A DNA stretch of 27,953 nt, taken from DTU089 sp964421815. Lineage in GTDB: Bacteria; Bacillota; Clostridia; Oscillospirales; Acutalibacteraceae. The notes under the pieces are model-generated. The model was not told where the DNA came from. It made no database searches and worked only from the letters and a program-made list of their open reading frames with translations. Position 1 is the first letter of the stretch; every line of letters starts with the position of its first letter. The translations under genes and the position numbers were made by a program. The DNA is taken from NCBI GenBank assembly GCA_964421815.1, contig CAYQYT010000019.1:1-27953 (forward strand), written 5' to 3'. This document shows positions 16,871-23,860 of the stretch, piece after piece.

Positions 16871-16950
16871 CTCATATATTCTCATATATTCTCATATATT
16901 CTCATATATTCTCATATATTCTCATATATTCTCATATATTCCCATATAAT
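16871..16950 (-). repeat. Seven perfect 10-bp tandem repeats in the leader of the isomerase gene
   Basis: CTCATATATT is repeated exactly seven times (16871-16940), and a degenerate eighth copy CCCATATAAT follows (16941-16950). On the coding strand of the downstream gene the unit reads AATATATGAG. The last copy supplies the first half of the GAGGTG ribosome site. The unit length is about one helical turn. It fills almost the whole 99-base gap between the TetR stop and the isomerase start. Confidence 0.95.
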
Positions 16951-16961
16951 TACATTATAAT

Positions 16962-17495
16962 TCAATGGGTTTCCGTCATTTTCATAAAATACTCCGCGGC
17001 AGTTTCGGGAGGAATTTTCATTCCGCCCCTGACCCACCACATAACAGTTTCGGAAAAACTTCCCACAAGGTGATTTAAAAGGAAATCCCGAGGAACATTA
17101 GCCTTGAAAACTTCAATGTGTTCTTCAAAAATCCCTTTCAAATGCTTTTTGAAGTAGTTCATAAAAATCTCGCCGCTGTCCGACAGCAAAAGCCTTGTAA
17201 GATCGTTTTTGTCCCGACCGATGTGCCAAAGAATATGGGAGAGCCGCCCCTCCAATTCCCCGTCCTTTTCCGCCCAGGGACAAGGGTCATTTTCAAAAAT
17301 ATGATAGAACAAATCCTCGCATATTGCATCAAGGAGCAAATCCTTTGTTTCAAAGTGGGAGTAAAAGGTACTTCTTCCCACATCCGCTTCCTGTATAATT
17401 TCCTCCACGGTGATTTTATCGTACCGCTTTTCCCCGAGAAGTTTTTTGAAAGCCGTAAAAATCGCAGTTCTTGTTTTCTTCTGCCGTCTGTCCAT
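16962..17495 (-). CDS. TetR/AcrR-family transcriptional regulator
   Basis: This 177-residue protein has an N-terminal helix-turn-helix (about residues 8-55: KTRTAIFTAFKKLLGEKRYD, ITVEEIIQEADVGRSTFYSHF) and a helical ligand/dimer domain. The C-terminal MWWVRGGMKIPPETAAEYF matches the TetR_C type seen in DhaS-like and related short regulators. AAGGGGG precedes the ATG. It is divergent from the CDF transporter gene across 166 bases that hold the transporter promoter and a 13-bp palindrome, so control of the transporter and of itself is the simplest inference. The ligand is unknown. Confidence 0.88.
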   Translation of the reverse strand: MDRRQKKTRTAIFTAFKKLLGEKRYDKITVEEIIQEADVGRSTFYSHFETKDLLLDAICEDLFYHIFENDPCPWAEKDGELEGRLSHILWHIGRDKNDLTRLLLSDSGEIFMNYFKKHLKGIFEEHIEVFKANVPRDFLLNHLVGSFSETVMWWVRGGMKIPPETAAEYFMKMTETH

Positions 17496-17562
17496 ATTGC
17501 CCCCTTATTCCGTACAATTTCCCGATTTTGTTCAGTAAAATATATTCAATTTATTTTGTTTA

Positions 17563-17591
17563 TTGAAAAAAGTCTTTTCCGTATATATTAT
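17563..17591 (+). promoter_or_regulatory. Promoter for the CDF transporter
   Basis: TTGAAA (17563-17568), 17 bases, TATTAT (17586-17591). The start would fall near 17598, at the left edge of the palindrome described next. Confidence 0.6.
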
Positions 17592-17598
17592 AAAAACA

Positions 17599-17611
17599 GA
17601 ACAAAGTGTTC
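17599..17611. promoter_or_regulatory. Candidate TetR operator palindrome
   Basis: GAACA-AAG-TGTTC is a perfect inverted repeat placed at the expected transcription start of the CDF gene, where a bound repressor would block initiation. On the minus strand, GAACAAA also occurs as a half-site at 17533-17527 in the upstream region of the TetR gene itself. Linking it to the divergent TetR protein is inference from position and symmetry. Confidence 0.45.
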
Positions 17612-17661
17612 GATAAGATATATTATATACGATTGCATTAACTTTTGCAAGGAGGAATATT

Positions 17662-18561
17662 ATGAAATCCGACAAAAAAATCCTGGGTGCATTTCTTTTG
17701 AACCTGGTATTTGCCGTAATTGAGTTTTTCGGTGGCACGTTCACGGGGAGCGTCGCAATCATTTCCGACTCCGTTCACGACCTTGGGGACAGTATCAGCA
17801 TCGGCATATCCTACATTCTTGAAAGAGTGAGCAAAAAGAAACCCGATGATAAATACACTTTCGGCTATTTGAGGTATTCGGTTCTGGGCAGTATAATTAT
17901 GACCGCCATTCTTATCTGCGGCTCGATTTTTGTTATAATCGAATCCGTGGGCAGAATTATAAACCCCGTTGAAATCAATTACAACGGCATGATTATTTTC
18001 GCCATATTGGGTCTGGCAATCAACCTTGCCGCCGCATTTTTCACCCACGACGGTGACTCTTTAAACCAAAAAACCGTAAGCCTTCACATGCTTGAGGACG
18101 TGCTTGGTTGGGCGGTTGTCCTTGTGGGCGCAATTTTAATGAAATTCACGGACATTACCTATATCGACCCTGCAATGTCCATAGGAGTTTCCCTGTTCCT
18201 GCTTGTTCAGGCTTTGAGAAATCTTAAGGAAATCGGTGATATATTCCTTGAAAAAACCCCCGACGGCATAGACGTAAATGAACTCAAAGAGCATATAAGG
18301 AAAGTCGAGGGAGTGGAGGACGTTCACCATTTGCACATTTCCACCCTTGACGGTTTCAATCACGTTGCAACCCTTCATATTGTGGCGGAGGGCAACACGG
18401 CACTTGTCAAAAAGGCGGTGCGGGAGGAACTTAGGGAACACGGAATAAATCACAGTACCATTGAAACGGAAGCCCCCGACGAGGTTTGCTCGGAACAGGA
18501 GTGCGTACCCAATCACCACAGCACCGACTCCCACCACCATCATCACCATCATCATCATTAA
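17662..18561 (+). CDS. Cation diffusion facilitator (zinc-type) with natural His-rich tail
   Basis: This 299-residue transporter is predicted to export divalent metal in exchange for protons. It has six membrane segments. The metal site is made of H39-x3-D43 (SDSVHDLGD) and H142-x3-D146 (LHMLEDVLG), the two-His/two-Asp set typical of zinc-selective members. A loop with KKKPDDKYTFGY lies between helices 2 and 3. The cytoplasmic C-terminal domain (about 205-275) has the ferredoxin-like metal-binding fold, including VEDVHHLHI. The protein ends in nine consecutive histidines after HHSTDS, encoded by mixed CAC/CAT codons. A cysteine pair (CSEQEC) precedes it. The ribosome site is AAGGAGG. A terminator follows. 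Confidence 0.93.
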   Translation: MKSDKKILGAFLLNLVFAVIEFFGGTFTGSVAIISDSVHDLGDSISIGISYILERVSKKKPDDKYTFGYLRYSVLGSIIMTAILICGSIFVIIESVGRIINPVEINYNGMIIFAILGLAINLAAAFFTHDGDSLNQKTVSLHMLEDVLGWAVVLVGAILMKFTDITYIDPAMSIGVSLFLLVQALRNLKEIGDIFLEKTPDGIDVNELKEHIRKVEGVEDVHHLHISTLDGFNHVATLHIVAEGNTALVKKAVREELREHGINHSTIETEAPDEVCSEQECVPNHHSTDSHHHHHHHHH

Positions 18562-18575
18562 ATTAACCATCAAAC

Positions 18576-18613
18576 GCCGTATGATTTAAAGGTTTATCCT
18601 TAAATCATACGGC
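18576..18613 (+). terminator. Terminator of the CDF gene
   Basis: GCCGTATGATTTAAAGG (18576-18592) pairs with 18598-18613 with one bulged A and a five-base loop. TTGACTTTTCT follows, so the T-rich tail doubles as the -35 region of the next promoter. Confidence 0.7.
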
Positions 18614-18641
18614 TTGACTTTTCTACTTCTTGTGATAAAAT
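18614..18641 (+). promoter_or_regulatory. Promoter for the antiporter-aldolase operon
   Basis: TTGACT (18614-18619), 16 bases, TAAAAT (18636-18641). It begins immediately after the terminator stem of the CDF gene. Confidence 0.6.
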
Positions 18642-18679
18642 CTATACAGTATATAAAACATATAAAAGGGAGTAATAAA

Positions 18680-20008
18680 ATGGAAGGAACAACCCTGGTT
18701 CTTTTAACTCTTTCAATAGCCTTGCTTTCGGGTCTTTTGCTTTCCCGACTTGCAAAAAAAGTGGGATTACCCGCCGTAACCGCTTACTTGGTAGCGGGTG
18801 TAATAATCGGTCCTTTCTGTTTGGGAAGATTGGGTTTCGGATTCAACGGGGACACCAACCCCCCGGAGTATTATTCAATCCTCTGTGATTTGGCATTGGG
18901 TTTCATTGCCTTTGCAATAGGAAATGAATTCCGCCTTGCCCAACTTAAACAAATCGGCAAACAGGCAACGGTAATCGGTATTTTTCAGGCAATTTTCACA
19001 ACGGTTGTTGTTGATGTCGCGTTGATAACCCTCTCATTTATTCTCCCCGAGGGTTATCTCCCCCTACCCGCCGCCATAATACTCGGAGCCGTGGCAACCG
19101 CCACCGCCCCCGCCGCAACCTTAATGGTTGTTCGTCAGTACAAGGCAAAGGGTCCCGTTACGGACATTCTTCTTCCCGTTGTTGCCCTTGACGACGCGGT
19201 GGGACTTGTGGTATTCGCCGTTTCATTCGGTGTTGCGGGAGCCATTGATACGGGCTCCGTGGATGCGGTTTCAATGGTAATAAACCCCTTGTTAGAAGTG
19301 GTTTTCTCCCTTGTACTCGGCACGGTAATGGGCTTTTTATTCACCCTTTGCGAACAGTTTTTCCATTCCCGTTCAAAGCGTATGGCAATCTCCGTAACCT
19401 TTGTAATGCTCACCGTTGCCATATCTTCTCTTAAATTTGAAATCGGCTCCGTGCATATTGCATTTTCAAGCCTTTTGTCCTGTATGATGCTGGGTACGGT
19501 GTTCTGCAATGTGTGTGATTTTTCCGAGGAACTTATGGAGAGGGCGGACCGTTGGACAGTTCCCATCCTTGTGCTTTTCTTTGTTATAAGCGGTGCTGAA
19601 CTTGATTTGTCCGTTTTCAAAAATTGGGTATATGTACTTATTGGCGGAGCCTACATTCTATTCCGCTCATTAGGTAAATATTGCGGTGCCCGTTTCGGCG
19701 CAAAACTTACGAAGTGTGACGATAACATTGTAAAATATTTAGGAATCACCCTTTTACCCCAGGCGGGTGTTGCCTTGGGTATGGCAAGCCAAGCCCTTGA
19801 ATTCGGGGGCGACGTGGGAATTCTTGTTCAGAATATAACCCTGTTTTCCGTCCTCATATATGAACTCGTTGGCCCCTACCTTACAAAAGTTGCCCTTACC
19901 AAAGCCGGCGATATTAAGACCGAGGGCAAAACAAGTGCCCGTGAGGAAGCGAAAGTTCTTTTACAGCAAAGCGACAGTCCCAAGAATAAAAAAGCCACTA
20001 ATAAATAA
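18680..20008 (+). CDS. CPA2-type cation:proton antiporter
   Basis: This 442-residue membrane protein resembles the Na+/H+ exchanger domain of KefB/CPA2 carriers. It starts MEGTTLVLLTLSIALLSGLL, then SRLAKKVGLPAVTAYLVAGVIIGP, the characteristic second-helix signature. The LGFIAFAIGNEFRLAQLK and GAVATATAPAATLMVVRQ segments follow, and LPVVALDDAVGLVVFAVSFG carries the paired Asp expected at the ion site. About twelve helices are present and no TrkA-N domain, so this is the short form. ATG 18680 follows GGGAG. The frame is open back to 18614, but that stretch is the promoter. The ion is probably Na+ or K+. The aldolase gene follows after 11 bases. Confidence 0.88.
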   Translation: MEGTTLVLLTLSIALLSGLLLSRLAKKVGLPAVTAYLVAGVIIGPFCLGRLGFGFNGDTNPPEYYSILCDLALGFIAFAIGNEFRLAQLKQIGKQATVIGIFQAIFTTVVVDVALITLSFILPEGYLPLPAAIILGAVATATAPAATLMVVRQYKAKGPVTDILLPVVALDDAVGLVVFAVSFGVAGAIDTGSVDAVSMVINPLLEVVFSLVLGTVMGFLFTLCEQFFHSRSKRMAISVTFVMLTVAISSLKFEIGSVHIAFSSLLSCMMLGTVFCNVCDFSEELMERADRWTVPILVLFFVISGAELDLSVFKNWVYVLIGGAYILFRSLGKYCGARFGAKLTKCDDNIVKYLGITLLPQAGVALGMASQALEFGGDVGILVQNITLFSVLIYELVGPYLTKVALTKAGDIKTEGKTSAREEAKVLLQQSDSPKNKKATNK

Positions 20009-20019
20009 AGAGGTGCAAC

Positions 20020-20937
20020 ATGAGAGATTTAACAAAATACCACGGCATAATCCCCGCCTTTTATGCCTGTTATGACGATGAGGGAAACGTAAGTGCAGAA
20101 AGGACAAAGGAATTTGCGGAATATTTACTCAATAAAGGTGTAAAAGGTCTGTATGTTTGCGGCTCCTCCGGTGAATGTATCTATCAGAGCAAGGAAGAAA
20201 GAAAACTGATTCTCGAATCGGTTATGGAAATTGCAAGGGGCAAAATGACGGTTATCGCCCACGTTGCCTGTAACAATACAAAGGACTCAATGGAACTTGC
20301 CGCCCATGCAGAAAGCCTGGGAGTTGATGCAATAGCCGCAATTCCGCCCATTTACTTTCACTTGCCCGAGGAAGCAATCGCACAGTATTGGAACGATATT
20401 TCCTCCGCCGCACCCCATACGGATTTTGTAATATACAATATTCCCCAACTTGCAGGGGTTTCTCTCACAATGCCCCTTTTCAACGAAATGCTGAAAAACC
20501 CGAGAGTTATCGGGGTTAAGAATTCCTCCATGCCCACCCAGGACATACAGATGTTCAAAGCAAGTGGCGGAAAAGATATAGTAATTTTCAACGGCCCCGA
20601 TGAACAGTTCGTGGCAGGTCGGACAATCGGTGCGGACGGCGGTATCGGCGGAACCTACGCTGTTATGCCGGAACTTTTCCTTGAATGTGATAAATACATA
20701 AAAGAGGGCAATATTGAAAAAGCCCGGGAAATTCAGTACGCAATTAACGAAATCATTTACGCAATGTGCGACTGCGAATGCAATATGTATGCCGCCGCAA
20801 AAGAAGTATTAAGACTTCAGGGCATAAATATAGGCGATGCAAGGAAGCCCTTAACACAGTTAAAAGAAGAAAGCAAACCCCTTGCCGCCAAGGTTAAAGA
20901 AATGATAGACCGGGCAATAGCGCGGTTTTGCGAGTGA
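20020..20937 (+). CDS. N-acetylneuraminate lyase-like aldolase (DHDPS/NAL superfamily)
   Basis: The 305-residue TIM-barrel class I aldolase carries GSSGECIYQS (the carboxylate-binding GS[ST]GE motif), YNIPQLAGV with the catalytic Tyr, and IGVKNSS with the Schiff-base Lys near residue 167. The YNIP and GVKNSS combination resembles sialic acid lyases (NanA) more than dihydrodipicolinate synthases. Cleavage of N-acetylneuraminate to ManNAc and pyruvate is therefore the best guess, with a different keto-acid sugar substrate possible. GAGGT precedes the ATG, and it sits 11 bases after the antiporter. No other sialic acid catabolism genes are in the window. The C-terminal residues (ARFCE) abut the rearranged junction, so the last few may not be original. 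Confidence 0.82.
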   Translation: MRDLTKYHGIIPAFYACYDDEGNVSAERTKEFAEYLLNKGVKGLYVCGSSGECIYQSKEERKLILESVMEIARGKMTVIAHVACNNTKDSMELAAHAESLGVDAIAAIPPIYFHLPEEAIAQYWNDISSAAPHTDFVIYNIPQLAGVSLTMPLFNEMLKNPRVIGVKNSSMPTQDIQMFKASGGKDIVIFNGPDEQFVAGRTIGADGGIGGTYAVMPELFLECDKYIKEGNIEKAREIQYAINEIIYAMCDCECNMYAAAKEVLRLQGINIGDARKPLTQLKEESKPLAAKVKEMIDRAIARFCE

Positions 20938-21011
20938 CGGATTCAATCCGGCGCAGTTCAGAAACTGTCGGTTCAATATCAACAAGGTATAGCCGAAACT
21001 ATCCGTCCTTT
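20938..21011. other. Non-coding inverted-repeat-rich segment downstream of the aldolase
   Basis: Right after the aldolase stop, CGGATT-C-AATCCG (20938-20950) is a perfect palindrome. CAGTT/AACTG (20954-20967) makes a small hairpin. GACGGAT (20936-20942) is the inverse of ATCCGTC (21001-21007), enclosing the segment. There is no T-run, so it is not a clean terminator. In the minus-strand direction it lies immediately 3' of the tRNA-like end at 21012-21031 and may be its original downstream sequence. I see no coding potential. Confidence 0.5.
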
Positions 21012-21031
21012 TGGTCGGAGTGAGAAGATTC
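21012..21031 (-). other. 3'-end fragment of a tRNA gene (tRNA-Pro-like), possible attachment site
   Basis: Read on the minus strand, the 20 bases are laid out like the 3' end of a tRNA. There is the last part of a T-loop (GAAT), a T-stem half CTTCT (21027-21023), an acceptor half CACTCCG (21022-21016), discriminator A and CCA (21014-21012). The acceptor half and A73 resemble bacterial tRNA-Pro genes that begin CGGAGTG. The matching upstream half (anticodon, D-arm, 5' acceptor) is absent; transposase-related sequence follows instead. Tyrosine-recombinase islands commonly duplicate exactly this T-loop-to-CCA part of a tRNA. Confidence 0.6.
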
Positions 21032-21053
21032 CTCTTCGTCTCTAAAGGTCGTA

Positions 21054-21416
21054 TTAGCATTATTAAAAGCCTTTAAGCAGTTCTGTCAGGAGTGGTCACA
21101 GTATCCCGGGGCTGTAGATGTATGGAAACGAAATTTCAATCATGTTGAGCAGCTTTTCGATTACGGCAGTGCTGTTCGCAAAGTAATGTACACTACAAAT
21201 GCTGTCGAGAGTATCAATTCCAGTTTCAGAAAAGTCACCAAAAAAGGTGCCTGCCCGAACGAAAACGCACTCCTTAAATTAATCTATCTCAGGATTACCG
21301 AACTCTACAAAAAATGGAACGGCAGCAAGGTTCAGAATTGGGCTATGGTCAGAAATCAGCTTGCAACCAACGACAAAATTAAAGCCCGTATTGAAAAATA
21401 CGAGCACTTAATCTGA
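21054..21416 (+). pseudogene. 5'-truncated IS256-family transposase
   Basis: An open frame runs from 21024 to the TGA at 21416, with recognisable homology from about ALLKAFKQFCQEW onward. The segments YPGAVDVWKRNFNHVEQLFDY, MYTTNAVESINSSFRKVTKK and ENALLKLIYLRITELYKKW are the C-terminal third of IS256/mutator transposases and include the region of the final catalytic Glu (NAVES). Roughly the first 270-290 residues, with the two catalytic Asp residues, are missing. There is no start or ribosome site at the left end; an internal ATG at 21186 would give 76 residues. The element cannot be active alone. I could not find a clear right terminal inverted repeat after the stop. Confidence 0.85.
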
Positions 21417-21493
21417 CGCCGTTTTTGTCCTATTTCTTTTAATGTATTGAACACTATCATGCGTCCTTTCTGCTCTATTGTCGAGCAATATGC

Positions 21494-22651
21494 TTATAGT
21501 CCAATTTCGTCCAAAAAGGTTTTCATCTCATCCGCCTGGGATTCGGATATATTGTTGTTATATGACAATTCTCTAATAGATCGTTTTGCCCGCCCACTAA
21601 ATATTATATTAAACCATCTAGATATTTGAACAAACGGAATGAGCCAACGATGTCCTATAATGACAGGGTACAGAAATTTGAGTTTATCATACGGCACAAA
21701 AATCCTATGCATTATATATGCCAACTTCCCATTTTTCTTCTGCTGTTGAACTAGCACCTTGTTATACAAATTCCCGTATACACCACCTTTCAAAACATAG
21801 TCTTCCATATGCGTTACTATGTCTGTGAATGCTTCTTCCTCTAACCATGCAGCCGCCAATTTCCTCACATTTTCATAAAAGCGTAACAACTTTGCTTCGG
21901 ACAATAGAGTGGTCAATATACTTTTATCAATAGTCAATGCTTTTTCAAGAAGGTACAGATCGATAACCGGACGAATACCACATCCACCATTTACAAAATG
22001 ATATGATAGATGGGCTACGACATGAAAAACTAAAAACTCGTTTGTCATTTCATATTTGTAACCCATTTCCGATGAAATCATCGCATACTGCCATACGGTA
22101 TCTAATACTCTATCTATCGTTTCGATACCTTCTTTGATGTTGAAATGCAATTCCAAATGAACTCCGCTTGGAGAATGCATAGAAATATCGTGGTAATTTT
22201 TCTTTTCTGCAGCAACATATTTACAATCGGCGATCAAATATGATACTGCTTTATCTATATCCTCTTCGTGAACAAGAATATCAATATCGCAGCTTGTGCG
22301 CATCCAAGGTTGGGGATAGTAATCCCGTATGACAGCACCCTTCAGTGGAATGAAAGGAATTTGGGCATTATTAAGAACTTCACATATTTGTCTTAACTCA
22401 TATTTGGAACGTTCATAACGATAAACTGCCATTATAGTTGCTTTTCTGAAAGATTCTGATACTTTATCGTTTTGAAGTAATCCGGCATTAGATAATGTAT
22501 TGCCGAGAAAATGAGCAAGATCATGTTTGGCTGAAAGAGAATATAATTCCGCAAGGGAATCCATATTGATACAGTTTTTAACCTCTAAAGCAATTTCATT
22601 TCCCATTAATTCAGAACGAATCAAAGAGAATAATAGTTTTGATGTATCCAT
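21494..22651 (-). CDS. Nucleotidyltransferase-fold protein (NTP_transf_5 type)
   Basis: This 385-residue protein contains IPLKGAVIRDYYPQPWMRTSCDIDILV (about residues 97-123), in which the KGxxxRxxYP and DIDILV motifs mark the NTP_transf_5 family. DID supplies the metal-binding carboxylates. HLELHFNI later in the chain may be the third carboxylate region. The rest is mostly helical with no clear domain. Members are frequent in polysaccharide and glycopeptide clusters, but no reaction has been established to my knowledge. GAGAGGA precedes the ATG. It is the last gene of the minus-strand polysaccharide operon, 18 bases after the 2-epimerase. It is visibly more AT-rich than the 2-epimerase gene. 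Its stop lies 77 bases from the transposase remnant. Confidence 0.75.
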   Translation of the reverse strand: MDTSKLLFSLIRSELMGNEIALEVKNCINMDSLAELYSLSAKHDLAHFLGNTLSNAGLLQNDKVSESFRKATIMAVYRYERSKYELRQICEVLNNAQIPFIPLKGAVIRDYYPQPWMRTSCDIDILVHEEDIDKAVSYLIADCKYVAAEKKNYHDISMHSPSGVHLELHFNIKEGIETIDRVLDTVWQYAMISSEMGYKYEMTNEFLVFHVVAHLSYHFVNGGCGIRPVIDLYLLEKALTIDKSILTTLLSEAKLLRFYENVRKLAAAWLEEEAFTDIVTHMEDYVLKGGVYGNLYNKVLVQQQKKNGKLAYIMHRIFVPYDKLKFLYPVIIGHRWLIPFVQISRWFNIIFSGRAKRSIRELSYNNNISESQADEMKTFLDEIGL

Positions 22652-22669
22652 ACGGATGTCCTCTCTTTC

Positions 22670-23860
22670 TTAGAATTTTCTCCAAACCATCTTATTAACA
22701 ACGCCGGTATAGGATTGAATAATCTTCACAACCTTAGTAGATACATTTTTCTCCACATAGTTCGGAACAGGTATGCCATAATCACCGCTGTCGTTCATAT
22801 CCACCGCTGTAGTCACAGCCTGGAGCAAGCTGTGTTCATCAATACCGGCAAGAATAAAGCAAGCCTTATCAAGTGCTTCAGGACGTTCCGTTGACGTTCT
22901 GATGCAAACTGCGGGGAACGGATGACCGACGCTTGTGAAAAAGCTGCTTTCTTCCGGAAGTGTACCGCTGTCCGAAACAACCGCATAAGCGTTCATCTGC
23001 AGCTTGTTGTAATCGTGGAAGCCAAGAGGCTGATTCATGCGGACACGTTCATCCAACTTGAAGCCTGTCGCTTCCAAACGCTTTCTGGAACGAGGATGGC
23101 AAGAATAGAGGATAGGCATATCGTACTTTTCTGCCAACTTGTTAATCGCCGTGAAAAGACTTGTGAAATTCTTTTCGGTGTCAATGTTTTCTTCTCTGTG
23201 AGCAGAAAGAAGAATATACTTCTTCGGTTCCAGTCCGAGACGGTCAAGAACATCACTTGCCTCGATCTCGGCAAGGTTCTGATGTAGTACCTCAGCCATC
23301 GGAGAACCTGTTACATAGGTGCGCTCTTTAGGAAGTCCACACTCATGGAGATAACGGCGGGCGTGTTCACTGTATGCAAGGTTGACATCGGAGATAATGT
23401 CCACGATGCGGCGGTTTGTCTCTTCGGGCAGGCACTCGTCCTTACAGCGGTTTCCGGCTTCCATGTGGAAGATCGGGATGTGCAATCTCTTTGCGGCAAT
23501 CGCAGAAAGACAGGAGTTTGTATCACCGAGAATGAGAAGTGCATCGGGCTTGATTTGATTCATCAACTTATAGGAACAGTTGATAATGTTGCCCACCGTT
23601 GCACCGAGATCGTCGCCTACCGCATCCATATAGACTTCGGGATCGGCAAGCTTCAGATCATTGAAGAAAACGCCGTTAAGGTTATAATCATAGTTCTGAC
23701 CTGTGTGTGCAAGAATTGTGTCAAAGTACGTTCTACACTTATTGATAACAGCCGCAAGACGGATGATTTCGGGACGTGTGCCAACGATAATCAGCAGCTT
23801 CAACTTGCCGTTATCTTTAAATTTTATATCGCTGTAATCAAGTTTTATATTCATTTCCAT
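22670..23860 (-). CDS. UDP-sugar 2-epimerase, CapG/FnlC type (UDP-GlcNAc 2-epimerase fold)
   Basis: The 396-residue non-hydrolysing 2-epimerase carries GTRPEIIRLAAVI, LAHTGQNYDYNLN, ILGDTNSCLS, EAGNRCKDECLPEETNRRI, LSAHREEN and SDSGTLPEES, which together mark the WecB fold and its UDP-binding and active-site residues. Because it directly follows a CapF/FnlB gene, it is more likely the third enzyme of UDP-L-FucNAc synthesis (C2 epimerisation of UDP-N-acetyl-L-pneumosamine/talosamine series) than a plain UDP-ManNAc producer. The start overlaps the upstream stop as TAATG, with GAGGTGGTGG just before it. Its base composition is richer in G+C than the flanking glycan genes. Confidence 0.85.
   Translation of the reverse strand: MEMNIKLDYSDIKFKDNGKLKLLIIVGTRPEIIRLAAVINKCRTYFDTILAHTGQNYDYNLNGVFFNDLKLADPEVYMDAVGDDLGATVGNIINCSYKLMNQIKPDALLILGDTNSCLSAIAAKRLHIPIFHMEAGNRCKDECLPEETNRRIVDIISDVNLAYSEHARRYLHECGLPKERTYVTGSPMAEVLHQNLAEIEASDVLDRLGLEPKKYILLSAHREENIDTEKNFTSLFTAINKLAEKYDMPILYSCHPRSRKRLEATGFKLDERVRMNQPLGFHDYNKLQMNAYAVVSDSGTLPEESSFFTSVGHPFPAVCIRTSTERPEALDKACFILAGIDEHSLLQAVTTAVDMNDSGDYGIPVPNYVEKNVSTKVVKIIQSYTGVVNKMVWRKF

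Noticed and set aside
16871..16940. Short upstream ORFs (ATG...TGA) created by each 10-bp repeat copy
   Set aside because: They arise automatically from the unit sequence and none has a ribosome site, so there is no reason to think they are translated.
14529..20998. Shared 11-mer TATAGCCGAAA at 14529-14539 and 20988-20998
   Set aside because: The surrounding bases do not match. Both sites are in structured non-coding DNA, but 11 bases is too little to claim a common element without a genome-wide count.
20860..21060. Minus-strand 66-residue ORF across the aldolase end and junction
   Set aside because: It is antisense to the aldolase and runs through the tRNA-like fragment and inverted repeats; no domain or ribosome site.
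21186..21416. Treating the 76-residue frame as a complete small gene
   Set aside because: The frame and the homology extend upstream of its ATG, so it is the tail of a truncated transposase.
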